This document shows positions 57,308 through 64,000 of a DNA stretch of 64,000 bases, piece after piece. Origin of the DNA: RGIG2134 sp964461115 (lineage in GTDB: Bacteria > Cyanobacteriota > Vampirovibrionia > Gastranaerophilales > Gastranaerophilaceae); the NCBI GenBank assembly GCA_964461115.1, contig CAYWSX010000006.1, positions 62,001 through 126,000 of the forward strand. Reading direction: 5' to 3'. Within the stretch, counting starts at the first letter, position 1. Each line of letters begins with the position of its first letter. A program made the position numbers and the translations under genes. The notes beneath the pieces are model-generated. The model had not been told where the DNA came from and did no database searches. It saw nothing but the letters and a program-made list of their open reading frames with translations.

Positions 57308-58098
57308 TGTAACTGTTCCCTTTGATAAGCCCATGCAGAGTGGTTATGAATGCTTTCGAAGGCTTCGCATTCAACTTCAAAATATTTTATAATTTTATTT
57401 TCTTTTAACTTTAAAATTACGTCGCGAATTACATCTTCAACGAATTTAGGGTTTTCGTATGCTCTTTCGGTAACAAATTTTTCATCTTCGCGTTTTAAAA
57501 TCGGATAAAGTTCGCATGAGCCGCAGCTTTCAGCAAGTTCAATTAAGTCTTCAAGCCAAATATGGTCTTTTTCGTCGTATCCCACGATAATTTTAATCAT
57601 TGCGCGCTGATTGTGCGCACTGTATTTTGAAATTTCTTTTGAACAAGGACAAAGTGTTGTCACGGGTACTTTTACGCCCAGTAGAAATTCGTAATTATTT
57701 TTCTTTAAATTGCCCTCAAAAGAACACTCATAGCCCATTACAGACTCAGATTTACTCACGGGTGCTTGTTTTTTCAAAAAATATTTGAATGTGAATCTAA
57801 CGTGAGCACTTTTGGCTTCTAATCTGTCCTGAAAATCTTTCAAAATTCCTTTAATATCAATCCCAAGCAAGTCTTTTGCTCGCCATTCATCCATTATTTC
57901 CATAAATCTCGACATGTGTGTGCCTTTGTAGTCGCGAGGCAATGCCACGCTCATTCTGGCTTTTGCTGAAACAGTCTGGTTGGACTCATTTTTGCGTTGA
58001 ATTACAAGCGGAATTTCGACGTCTTTTACGCCTACTTTTTGGATATCAATTCCACGAGTATCTATCAAATTTTGTATGTCTTTTAAAAATTTACTCAT
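57304..58098 (-). CDS. folE2: GTP cyclohydrolase FolE2 (type IB)
   Basis: A 264-residue enzyme for the first step of tetrahydrofolate or queuosine synthesis, GTP to 7,8-dihydroneopterin triphosphate; the IB form can use metals other than zinc. ATG 58098 is used because it overlaps the upstream stop by 8 bases. Motifs are RMSVALPRDYKGTHMSRFME read in parts, VPVTTLCPCSKEIS with the active-site Cys, SAHNQRAMIKI and the C-terminal ESIHNHSAWAYQ. It is the last gene of the serS-tmk-hypothetical-folE2 run and converges on prepilin gene 5. Confidence 0.95.
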   Translation of the reverse strand: MSKFLKDIQNLIDTRGIDIQKVGVKDVEIPLVIQRKNESNQTVSAKARMSVALPRDYKGTHMSRFMEIMDEWRAKDLLGIDIKGILKDFQDRLEAKSAHVRFTFKYFLKKQAPVSKSESVMGYECSFEGNLKKNNYEFLLGVKVPVTTLCPCSKEISKYSAHNQRAMIKIIVGYDEKDHIWLEDLIELAESCGSCELYPILKREDEKFVTERAYENPKFVEDVIRDVILKLKENKIIKYFEVECEAFESIHNHSAWAYQREQLH

Positions 58099-58423
58099 TG
58101 TCCGTTTCTTCTGTTTCTTGCGATTGTGCTTCGAGGTTTTGCAAAAGTTTTTTAGCCGCTTTGCGCTGTATCTCAGGCGGGGCAACTCTCAATGTTTCCA
58201 TAGCTTTAATTAAGATAGGATCGTTGTCATACCAGCGGTTACCCTTGTTATGGAATTCGGTGACCATCTCATAAACTTTTTCTATGACATCTTTAGCGAT
58301 TTCCTCTTGAAGTTTTATGATAAAATCAGTCGCGCCTGCTTGCTTGTCAGCGGGCTGCAATTGTAAAAGCTCAAGTGCTTCTTTTAATACAGGGTCTTTG
58401 TCGTACCAGCGTTGATTTGCCAT
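58091..58423 (-). CDS. Small protein with two RWYDxDP repeats
   Basis: A 110-residue soluble protein, from ATG 58423 behind AAGGAAA. It holds two copies of one motif: QRWYDKDPVLKEALELLQL at the N-terminus and NRWYDNDPILIKAMETLRV at about residue 64, each followed by P-x-x-x-Q and a helix. The pattern suggests a duplicated helical unit; the rest is helical with an acidic tail (EETDNE). No known function. It lies 10 bases after tmk and overlaps folE2 by 8, so it is co-translated with housekeeping genes. Confidence 0.65.
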   Translation of the reverse strand: MANQRWYDKDPVLKEALELLQLQPADKQAGATDFIIKLQEEIAKDVIEKVYEMVTEFHNKGNRWYDNDPILIKAMETLRVAPPEIQRKAAKKLLQNLEAQSQETEETDNE

Positions 58424-58433
58424 TTTTCTTTCC

Positions 58434-59054
58434 TTATATTTTTTCGTCAATAATTTTTTTAACCTGCGCAAAAACTTCTTCAATCGAAAGGTTTGCGTCG
58501 ATAACGCTTACTCTTTGAGGCTCTTGCTTTGCGATTTCAAGGTAGCCGCTTCTTACTCTTTCGTGAAAAGCTTTTCCTGCGCTTTCCATGCGGTCTTTTT
58601 CAGCTCCGACGCGAGTTTGCGCAACCTCTGCCGAAACATCGAAAATGAAAGTCAAATCAGGCTTAATGCCTTGCGTAGCAATGTTGTTGAGGTAATTAAT
58701 TCGCTCAATATCTTCTCCGCGCCCGTATCCTTGATATGCAACAGACGAGTCCGTGTGACGGTCGCATAAAACGATTTGACCTGTTTCAATTGCCGGTTTT
58801 ACCAATTTTGCAACGTGCTGTGCGCGATCTGCCAGAAACAAAAAAGCCTCCGCGGTTGGTGCGATGTCTGCGTCATAATGAAGAATAAGCTCTCTGAGCT
58901 TTTGCCCGAGACCGATTGAGCCGGGTTCGCGAGTAACAATAGTATTTTCACCTTTTTCTTCAAGATATTTTGCAAGCAGATTAAGCTGTGTTGTCTTTCC
59001 GCAGCCGTCTCCACCTTCAAACGTTATAAAAAGTCCCTTTGTTGTGTTTTCCAT
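58434..59054 (-). CDS. tmk: Thymidylate kinase
   Basis: A 206-residue dTMP kinase. The P-loop is FEGGDGCGKTT (12-22), followed by TREPGSIGLGQKLRELIL with the DRx/REPG substrate motif, LFLADRAQHVAKLVKPAI, VLCDRHTDSSVAYQGYGR and a LID region with Arg residues (GAEKDRMESAGKAFHERVR). It makes dTDP for DNA synthesis. Its ATG shares one base with the serS stop (TAATG). Confidence 0.95.
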   Translation of the reverse strand: MENTTKGLFITFEGGDGCGKTTQLNLLAKYLEEKGENTIVTREPGSIGLGQKLRELILHYDADIAPTAEAFLFLADRAQHVAKLVKPAIETGQIVLCDRHTDSSVAYQGYGRGEDIERINYLNNIATQGIKPDLTFIFDVSAEVAQTRVGAEKDRMESAGKAFHERVRSGYLEIAKQEPQRVSVIDANLSIEEVFAQVKKIIDEKI

Positions 59055-60319
59055 TAAATTCTGTCAACTCCCATGTATGGTCTTAAAACTTCAGGGATAA
59101 GGATAGAGCCGTCTTCTTGCTGGAAGTTTTCAACGATTGCCGCAAAAGTTCTACCGACTGCAAGCCCCGAACCGTTTAACGTGTGCACATATTCAGGCTT
59201 ACCGGTTTCTTTGCTGCGGTATTTAATGTTTGCGCGGCGCGCTTGGTAATCGCCAAAGTTAGAACAGCTCGAAATTTCTTTATAGTCGTTGTATGAAGGC
59301 ATCCAAACTTCAAGGTCATAGCATTTATTAGCCGAAAACCCGATATCGCCTGTGCAGAGCGCAACACGGCGGTAAGGAAGTCCCAAGAGTTCGAGAACTT
59401 TTTCTGCATTTTCAGTAAGTTTTTCATGTTCGTCTTTTGAATTTTCAGGGGTGCAGAGTTTTACAAGTTCAACTTTGTTGAATTGGTGCACTCTGATAAG
59501 TCCGCGAGTGTCTTTGCCCGCAGAACCGGCTTCACGTCTAAAGCACGGAGTGTATGCTGTCATATATTTCGGCAAATCATCTTCAGTAAGAATTTCGCCC
59601 GCATAAATGTTAGTTACAGGTACTTCCGCAGTCGGAATCAGGTACAAATCTTCTTCTTCGCATTTATACATGTCTTCTTTAAACTTAGGCAGCTGACCTG
59701 TTCCGCGCATAGCGTCCGAGTTTACAAGAACAGGCGGAAGAATCTCTTCGTAGCCGTGCTCTGTTGTGTGAAGGTTCAAAAAGAAGTTTATAATCGCACG
59801 TTCAAGCCTTGCGCCCATCCCACGATAGAGAGTAAATCTTGATTGAGCAAGCTTTACGCCGCGTTCAAAATCTACGAGGTTCTTTTCTGTGCAAATGTCC
59901 CAGTGCGCTTTAAGTTCAAAATTCGCTTTTGTCGGTTCGCCCACGGTTTTTATAATTACGTTGTTCTCTTCTGAAAGCCCGACAGGAGTTGTTTCGTCAG
60001 GTGTATTCGGGATATGAAGCAGAAGATTTGTCTGCGATTCATTCAGTGCCGCTTCTTTTTCTTCAAGAGTTTTGATATCTTCGCCGAGTTTTCGAACTTC
60101 TTCTTGAATAGCGTCAGTGTTTTCACCATTTTTCTTCATCATTCCGATTTTTTGAGAATCATTTTTTCTTTTTGCTCTCAACTCATCAGCTTCAAACTGG
60201 ATTTTTCTTCTATCCGCGTCTATTTTTAAAACCTCGTCAATTGACAGGTCGGGGTTGCGTCTTTTTAAAAGCTCGTTAACCTTTTCGGGATTTTCCCTAA
60301 TGATTTTTATATCAAGCAT
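59054..60319 (-). CDS. serS: Seryl-tRNA synthetase
   Basis: A 421-residue class II aminoacyl-tRNA synthetase. The N-terminal antiparallel coiled coil (about 30-100) reaches the long variable arm of tRNA-Ser. The catalytic core carries motif 2 CFRREAGSAGKDTRGLIRVHQF (read in parts) and motif 3 GSGLAVGRTFAAIVENFQ, with VPVTNIYAGEIL in between and EISSCSNFGDYQARR. It starts at ATG 60319 and heads the serS-tmk-hypothetical-folE2 operon. No T-box leader is visible upstream. Confidence 0.97.
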   Translation of the reverse strand: MLDIKIIRENPEKVNELLKRRNPDLSIDEVLKIDADRRKIQFEADELRAKRKNDSQKIGMMKKNGENTDAIQEEVRKLGEDIKTLEEKEAALNESQTNLLLHIPNTPDETTPVGLSEENNVIIKTVGEPTKANFELKAHWDICTEKNLVDFERGVKLAQSRFTLYRGMGARLERAIINFFLNLHTTEHGYEEILPPVLVNSDAMRGTGQLPKFKEDMYKCEEEDLYLIPTAEVPVTNIYAGEILTEDDLPKYMTAYTPCFRREAGSAGKDTRGLIRVHQFNKVELVKLCTPENSKDEHEKLTENAEKVLELLGLPYRRVALCTGDIGFSANKCYDLEVWMPSYNDYKEISSCSNFGDYQARRANIKYRSKETGKPEYVHTLNGSGLAVGRTFAAIVENFQQEDGSILIPEVLRPYMGVDRI

Positions 60320-60402
60320 ATCTCGCCTCTTTTCCTACTGATAAACCAATCATACAACAAGTATATGATTGGTTCAACAGAGAAAAATGACTATATTGTA
60401 AT

Positions 60403-60936
60403 TTAGTTTCCAAGGTGTAAATTGGTTGCGCCTAATTTGTCAATTAAAAATTCTTCTGAAAATGTTGTTAATTCTCTTTCTGAAGGATTTTTAGCTAAGC
60501 GATTTGTAGGAATTGCGTTGCTTTCCACCATATCCGTAAAAAATCCTATTGGTTTTTGTGGCTGTTCGCCTCTTTTTGTATATAAAAGTGTATGGTGTTG
60601 ACCGCAATTTATATCGAATGGGTTCTTGTGGTAGTGTTTCACGGTTCTCTCAACATTTTGGCCGTTAAATTTGAAATAAGTTCTTATTTCACTATAGTAT
60701 CTATCTGGTCTGAGTAAAAAATCGAATACCCTATTCAGAGCCCCTTTTCGGTTGACTTTCATCCATTTGCCAACGACTTTTACGTACCTGTCATCCTCTT
60801 TGGCATAGGTTACCGTCGATCCGTTTGATAGCGTTTTGCTTTGCCCAACCTTTTTTGCTAATCGTTTCATTGTCCTATTTGTTCCAATAGTTTCAAGGTT
60901 ATTAGCAGCAGCTTCTAAAATTCTATTAACTCTCAT
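60403..60936 (-). CDS. Hypothetical basic protein
   Basis: A 177-residue protein of unknown function, from ATG 60936 behind AAGGAGG. The N-terminal third is a basic helical region (MRVNRILEAAANNLETIGTN, KRLAKKVGQSKTL). The middle is beta-rich (GSTVTYAKEDDRYVKVVGKWMKV) and contains YYSEIRTYFKFNGQNVERTVKHYHKN, read in parts. No signal peptide or membrane segment. It stands alone between serS and the sulP gene, each in the same direction. Probably lineage-restricted. Confidence 0.5.
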   Translation of the reverse strand: MRVNRILEAAANNLETIGTNRTMKRLAKKVGQSKTLSNGSTVTYAKEDDRYVKVVGKWMKVNRKGALNRVFDFLLRPDRYYSEIRTYFKFNGQNVERTVKHYHKNPFDINCGQHHTLLYTKRGEQPQKPIGFFTDMVESNAIPTNRLAKNPSERELTTFSEEFLIDKLGATNLHLGN

Positions 60937-61043
60937 TTTTCCTCCTTTTGGTGTTGGCCGGTCTGATTGTGAAAAAGCCCCTAAAAAAACAATTTGATAG
61001 CAGAATAAGGTTGAATTTACAAAAATTAATACAATGTTGAAAA

Positions 61044-62690
61044 TTATCTTTCAATTTTTTTAATTTTACGTTTCAGATATTTTTTGGCGGTTTCTACAGC
61101 TTCAATTTCGTCCAAAAATATATGGTGATGTCCGATTTGCGTTTCGATGCCGTGGTCTTGAAGCTGTTTTTGGATTTCTTCGTTTTTTATGACGATAAAA
61201 AGTTTAATTTTTTGTGATTTAAGTCGGACGATAATATCTTCGAGAGCGAAAATTGCTGAAATGTCCAGTCTGGCATTTGATTCGTAATTTAAAATCAAAT
61301 ATTTTGTACCCAATAATTCGTCGAACTTAGACACAACTTGAGTTGCTGACCCAAAGAAAAACTGCCCGTCAATGTGTACAACACGGATTTTGTAACGGTA
61401 ATCTTTGACCAAATTTCTTTCTAATTCTTGAATTTCAGGATCGTCAACCTCTTTGACTTCAACACTTGTTTGGGCTGCGATACGTTTTGCGTACAAAAGG
61501 GCTGCAAGAACAATACCTACACCGATTGCGAAGATTAAATCGTGGAAAACCGTAAGTAAAAATACTGCGATGACCACAATCAAGTCGTCTTTCGGTGCAT
61601 ATTTTATAACCTTGATAAATTTTGTATCGATAATATCGTAGCCGATTTTTATCAAAATCCCCGCCAAGACTGCGAGGGGGATTTTTTCGGCATAAACAGA
61701 AAGGTGAAAAATAATTGCAAGGAGTACACCTGCGTGTACAAATGCTGCAAATCTTGTTGTAGCGCCGGTTTTAACCGCTGCGGCGCTTCGCATGGTCGCT
61801 CCTGAGCCGATATTTGCGCCGAATAATCCGCAAATCATATTGCCGACCCCATGCGCCATTATTACGCGTTTTGTGTTGTGCTTGTCCCGCAGTAAAGAGT
61901 CTAAAACAAGTGTAGTTAAGAGTGTTTCGACAGAACAAATAATTGCAAGAATTATCGCGCTTGGCGAAATTTTAACAAACTCGATTATCGAAAGAGAAGG
62001 CATTGAAATTTGCGGCAGTTGCATGTGGATTGCACCTATTCTTTCAACCGGAAGGTGCATTGCGACGGATATCCAAGTGGCAAATACCAAAGCAAGAAGT
62101 TGTGACGGAATTACCCTGTTTATCGCTTTCGGAGTGTAAAAAATTATTGCCAAAGTCAAAACAGACAGTGCGATTGATTCGGGTAAAACGCTTGATAGCA
62201 GCTGCGGCAGGCTTTGGATGGTCATCAGTGGTGAGGCAAACATTTTGTGTCCCAACACAGGAGCTATCTGTAAAATAATCAGTATTGTTCCGACGCCGTT
62301 CATAAACCCTGAAATGACAGGGTATGGAACGAATTTAACCAACTCTGATGATTTTGTTAAAGACAAAATAAGCTGAAATAAGCCTGTGAGAAAAAGTACA
62401 GCAAGTATCAGTTCAGGCTTGCCTGCATGAAGCGCGGCTACCGAGGCGAGAACAATCGTGGTAGGGCCTGTTGGACCTGAAATTAGCGGGAATCTACAAC
62501 CCAGAATCCCCACAGTCAACGATAGAATTATTGCGCCCCAAATACCGGCTGAAGCGCCTAAGCCTGTTGCTACGCCAAATGCAAGCGCCTGCGGCAGGGC
62601 TATTATTGCAGCTATAATTCCGCCCAGGATGTCGCCTTTCGTCGTATTTAAAAAGTTTTTTATTTGTGGTTTACTAATCGTGTTGAGCAT
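61044..62690 (-). CDS. SulP-family anion transporter with STAS domain
   Basis: A 548-residue membrane protein: about 12-14 hydrophobic segments in residues 20-420 with the SulP signatures DILGGIIAAIIALPQALAFG, FPLISGPTGPTTIVLAS and GANIGSGATMRSAAAVKTGATTR (read in parts), then a cytoplasmic STAS domain (about 430-540; FFFGSATQVVSKFDELL, ILNYESNARLDISAIFALEDI). SulP carriers move sulfate or bicarbonate; in cyanobacteria BicA is a relative. Which anion is carried cannot be told. Divergent from bioD with only 21 bases between. Confidence 0.93.
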   Translation of the reverse strand: MLNTISKPQIKNFLNTTKGDILGGIIAAIIALPQALAFGVATGLGASAGIWGAIILSLTVGILGCRFPLISGPTGPTTIVLASVAALHAGKPELILAVLFLTGLFQLILSLTKSSELVKFVPYPVISGFMNGVGTILIILQIAPVLGHKMFASPLMTIQSLPQLLSSVLPESIALSVLTLAIIFYTPKAINRVIPSQLLALVFATWISVAMHLPVERIGAIHMQLPQISMPSLSIIEFVKISPSAIILAIICSVETLLTTLVLDSLLRDKHNTKRVIMAHGVGNMICGLFGANIGSGATMRSAAAVKTGATTRFAAFVHAGVLLAIIFHLSVYAEKIPLAVLAGILIKIGYDIIDTKFIKVIKYAPKDDLIVVIAVFLLTVFHDLIFAIGVGIVLAALLYAKRIAAQTSVEVKEVDDPEIQELERNLVKDYRYKIRVVHIDGQFFFGSATQVVSKFDELLGTKYLILNYESNARLDISAIFALEDIIVRLKSQKIKLFIVIKNEEIQKQLQDHGIETQIGHHHIFLDEIEAVETAKKYLKRKIKKIER

Positions 62691-62711
62691 AAATTAATAA
62701 TATCATATAAA

Positions 62712-63434
62712 ATGAACATTTTTGTAACAGGAACAGACACTGACATAGGAAAAACATTTATTACTGCGGGTTTGGCCGCATTAATGCAATCCTTGGGATA
62801 CAAAACAGGGGTTTTCAAACCTTTTCAAAGCGGTGCTGAAGAAAAAAACGGTTTTCTTATTGCGCCGGATATTGCTTATGTCAAAAAAGTCGATTCTTTT
62901 GTTGAAACAGCCTGCACTTATATAATGAAACCGCCCACTGCCCCTAGTCTTGCAGCTGAAATTGATAAAATTTCCATAGATACAAATTTGGTTTTGAGAG
63001 ATTACAAAACTTTAAGTGAAAAGTGTGAGGTTGTTATCACCGAAGGTGCCGGCGGTCTTGCGGTGCCTGTTACGCCAAAACTTTTGACAAGTGATATTGC
63101 AAAATTGCTTAATTTGCCGCTTCTTATCGTTGCCCGTCCTGATTTGGGTACGATTAATCATACTTTGCTTACAATCAATTTTGCGAAACAATGCGGGCTT
63201 GAGGTTCGCGGTGTTATTATTAATCGATATCCGCAAGGAACGGATGACATTGCGATAAGAACAGCTCCCCGCCTTATTGAAGAGTATTCTGATGCAAAGG
63301 TTTTAGGGATTGTAAAAGACGTAGACCCTATTCATTCTCAAATTCCGGGCGTTATGATAGATACAATTTTAAACAGTGTTGATGTTGAAAAAATATTTGA
63401 TATAAAAATTCCAAAACTCAATCTGGGGGTTTAA
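62712..63434 (+). CDS. bioD: Dethiobiotin synthetase
   Basis: A 240-residue P-loop enzyme that closes the ureido ring of biotin with ATP and CO2. ATG 62712 gives the standard start MNIFVTGTDTDIGKTF, with the P-loop at 7-15; later motifs are GVFKPFQSGAE, VITEGAGGLAVPVTP and GTINHTLLTINFAKQ. No ribosome-binding site is visible in the 21-base gap to the divergent sulP gene, so the transcript may be leaderless. No other bio gene is in the window. It is followed by the flavin reductase gene with one base between. Confidence 0.93.
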   Translation: MNIFVTGTDTDIGKTFITAGLAALMQSLGYKTGVFKPFQSGAEEKNGFLIAPDIAYVKKVDSFVETACTYIMKPPTAPSLAAEIDKISIDTNLVLRDYKTLSEKCEVVITEGAGGLAVPVTPKLLTSDIAKLLNLPLLIVARPDLGTINHTLLTINFAKQCGLEVRGVIINRYPQGTDDIAIRTAPRLIEEYSDAKVLGIVKDVDPIHSQIPGVMIDTILNSVDVEKIFDIKIPKLNLGV

Positions 63435-63435
63435 A

Positions 63436-63942
63436 ATGAATAATTTTAAAGAAACGTCTGCAAAAGACTTTAATTTCAGCCCGTTTAAACTTATTGGCAG
63501 TGATTGGATGTTGATTACGGCAGAAAAAGAAGGCAAGGTTAACACAATGACGGCTTCTTGGGGCGGTATGGGTGTGATGTGGGCAAAAAACGTTGCCTTT
63601 ATAGTGATACGGCCTCAAAGGTATACTCGCGAGTTTGTAGATACGGCGAATAGTTTTTCGCTGAGTTTTTTTGAAGAAGATTACAAAAAAATTCTCACAT
63701 ATCTTGGAACAGTTTCGGGACGAGAAGAGGATAAAATTTCAAAATCGGGTTTGAATATCGATTTTGAGGACAATGTTCCTTATTTTAGGGAAGCAAAAAT
63801 TGTTATGACCTGTAAAAAATTGTATAAGCAAAAATTCCATGCAGATTGTTTTATAGAAAAGTCTATAATTGATAAATGGTACCCGGAAAAAGATTTTCAT
63901 GAAATATATGTGGCTGAAATTGAGAAAATTCTGGTCAGATAA
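63436..63942 (+). CDS. Flavin reductase-family FMN-binding protein
   Basis: A 168-residue split-barrel flavoprotein. Family elements are GSDWMLITAEKEGKVNTMTASWGGMGVMWAKNVAFIVIRPQRYT read in parts (flavin-binding core) and ANSFSLSFFEEDYKKILTYLGTVSGREEDKI read in parts. Such proteins bind FMN and pass electrons, often to iron or disulfides. One base separates it from bioD, but a link with biotin is not obvious. Confidence 0.88.
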   Translation: MNNFKETSAKDFNFSPFKLIGSDWMLITAEKEGKVNTMTASWGGMGVMWAKNVAFIVIRPQRYTREFVDTANSFSLSFFEEDYKKILTYLGTVSGREEDKISKSGLNIDFEDNVPYFREAKIVMTCKKLYKQKFHADCFIEKSIIDKWYPEKDFHEIYVAEIEKILVR

Positions 63943-63957
63943 TTTTTAATCAATATA

Positions 63958-63986
63958 AGAAAAATGCCGCAATCAGAGACTGCGGC
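63958..63986 (-). terminator. Terminator on the minus strand near the right edge
   Basis: GCCGCA / TGCGGC hairpin whose T-run lies on the minus strand, implying a minus-strand gene beyond the right edge of the window. Confidence 0.65.
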
Positions 63987-64000
63987 GATAAATCAACGGT

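Noticed and set aside
1..64000. CRISPR arrays, tRNA or rRNA genes, insertion sequences
   Set aside because: No regularly spaced direct repeats, no tRNA T-loop/acceptor pairs, no rRNA landmarks and no transposase-like protein were seen.

Overview
The window looks like a chromosomal segment of an AT-rich bacterium from the non-photosynthetic cyanobacterial lineage (Melainabacteria/Vampirovibrionia, most likely a gut Gastranaerophilales). The main clues are a Ycf23/DUF561 protein, a family otherwise typical of cyanobacteria and red-algal plastids, an SLH-domain envelope protein, anaerobic-style enzymes (flavodiiron protein, B12-dependent ribonucleotide reductase, half-ferritin) and LptF/SulP/PiT transporters. 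This placement is inference from gene content. Genes are densely packed on both strands, with many 1-8 base overlaps. I saw no rRNA, tRNA, CRISPR array, insertion sequence or prophage.

Layout. 1-3730: fragment of a 2-hydroxyacyl-CoA dehydratase activase-like gene, a winged-helix protein, a small Cys-rich protein, and a translationally coupled minus-strand set of matrixin-like metalloprotease, TadE-like and TadG-like pseudopilins. 3.9-9.9 kb: rplU-rpmA, two hypothetical genes, dnaK, flavodiiron protein. 10-17.8 kb: three prepilin-like genes flank ycf23 and the dgt-dnaG-rpoD operon. 17.8-29 kb: exported phosphodiester glycosidase, ArsR-permease pair, Crp/Fnr regulator with ogt, exported metallothionein-like protein with a CsoR-type repressor, half-ferritin, orphan histidine kinase, YeiH-type exporter, outer-membrane efflux protein, MarR and EmrA. 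29-35 kb: addB-addA. 35-41 kb: SLH protein, then a minus-strand run of two lineage-type hypotheticals, murQ, lptF-like and DUF378. 41-48.8 kb: nrdJ, small accessory genes, a uridine-kinase-like protein, a hisA-hisI-hisE fusion and hisD. 48.9-57 kb: a 1065-residue modular membrane protein, ThiF/MoeB, PiT with its PhoU-like partner, cupin, uracil-DNA glycosylase and two more prepilin-like genes. 57-64 kb: serS-tmk-hypothetical-folE2 operon, a hypothetical, SulP transporter, bioD, flavin reductase.

The most striking feature is a dispersed family of five proteins (10042, 16080, 17250, 55674, 56599) that join a type IV prepilin N-terminus (cleavage motif G/A-FSxAEAM) to a head resembling phage tail-fibre and tail-collar proteins. 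Three of them share a near-identical promoter and leader, and carry a run of exactly ten G just inside the reading frame. In one gene (16080) the run leaves the ATG in frame with the pilin. In the other two (10042 and 56599) it is one base too long, so translation from the ATG stops after 16 codons. This is the arrangement expected of phase-variable surface fibres switched by slipped-strand mispairing.

Several regulators sit beside clear DNA dyads: MarR (24-bp perfect palindrome), a Crp/Fnr protein (14-bp palindrome), ArsR (24-bp imperfect dyad), CsoR (C-rich/G-rich dyad at the metallothionein promoter), and a 28-bp palindrome between the half-ferritin and histidine kinase genes.
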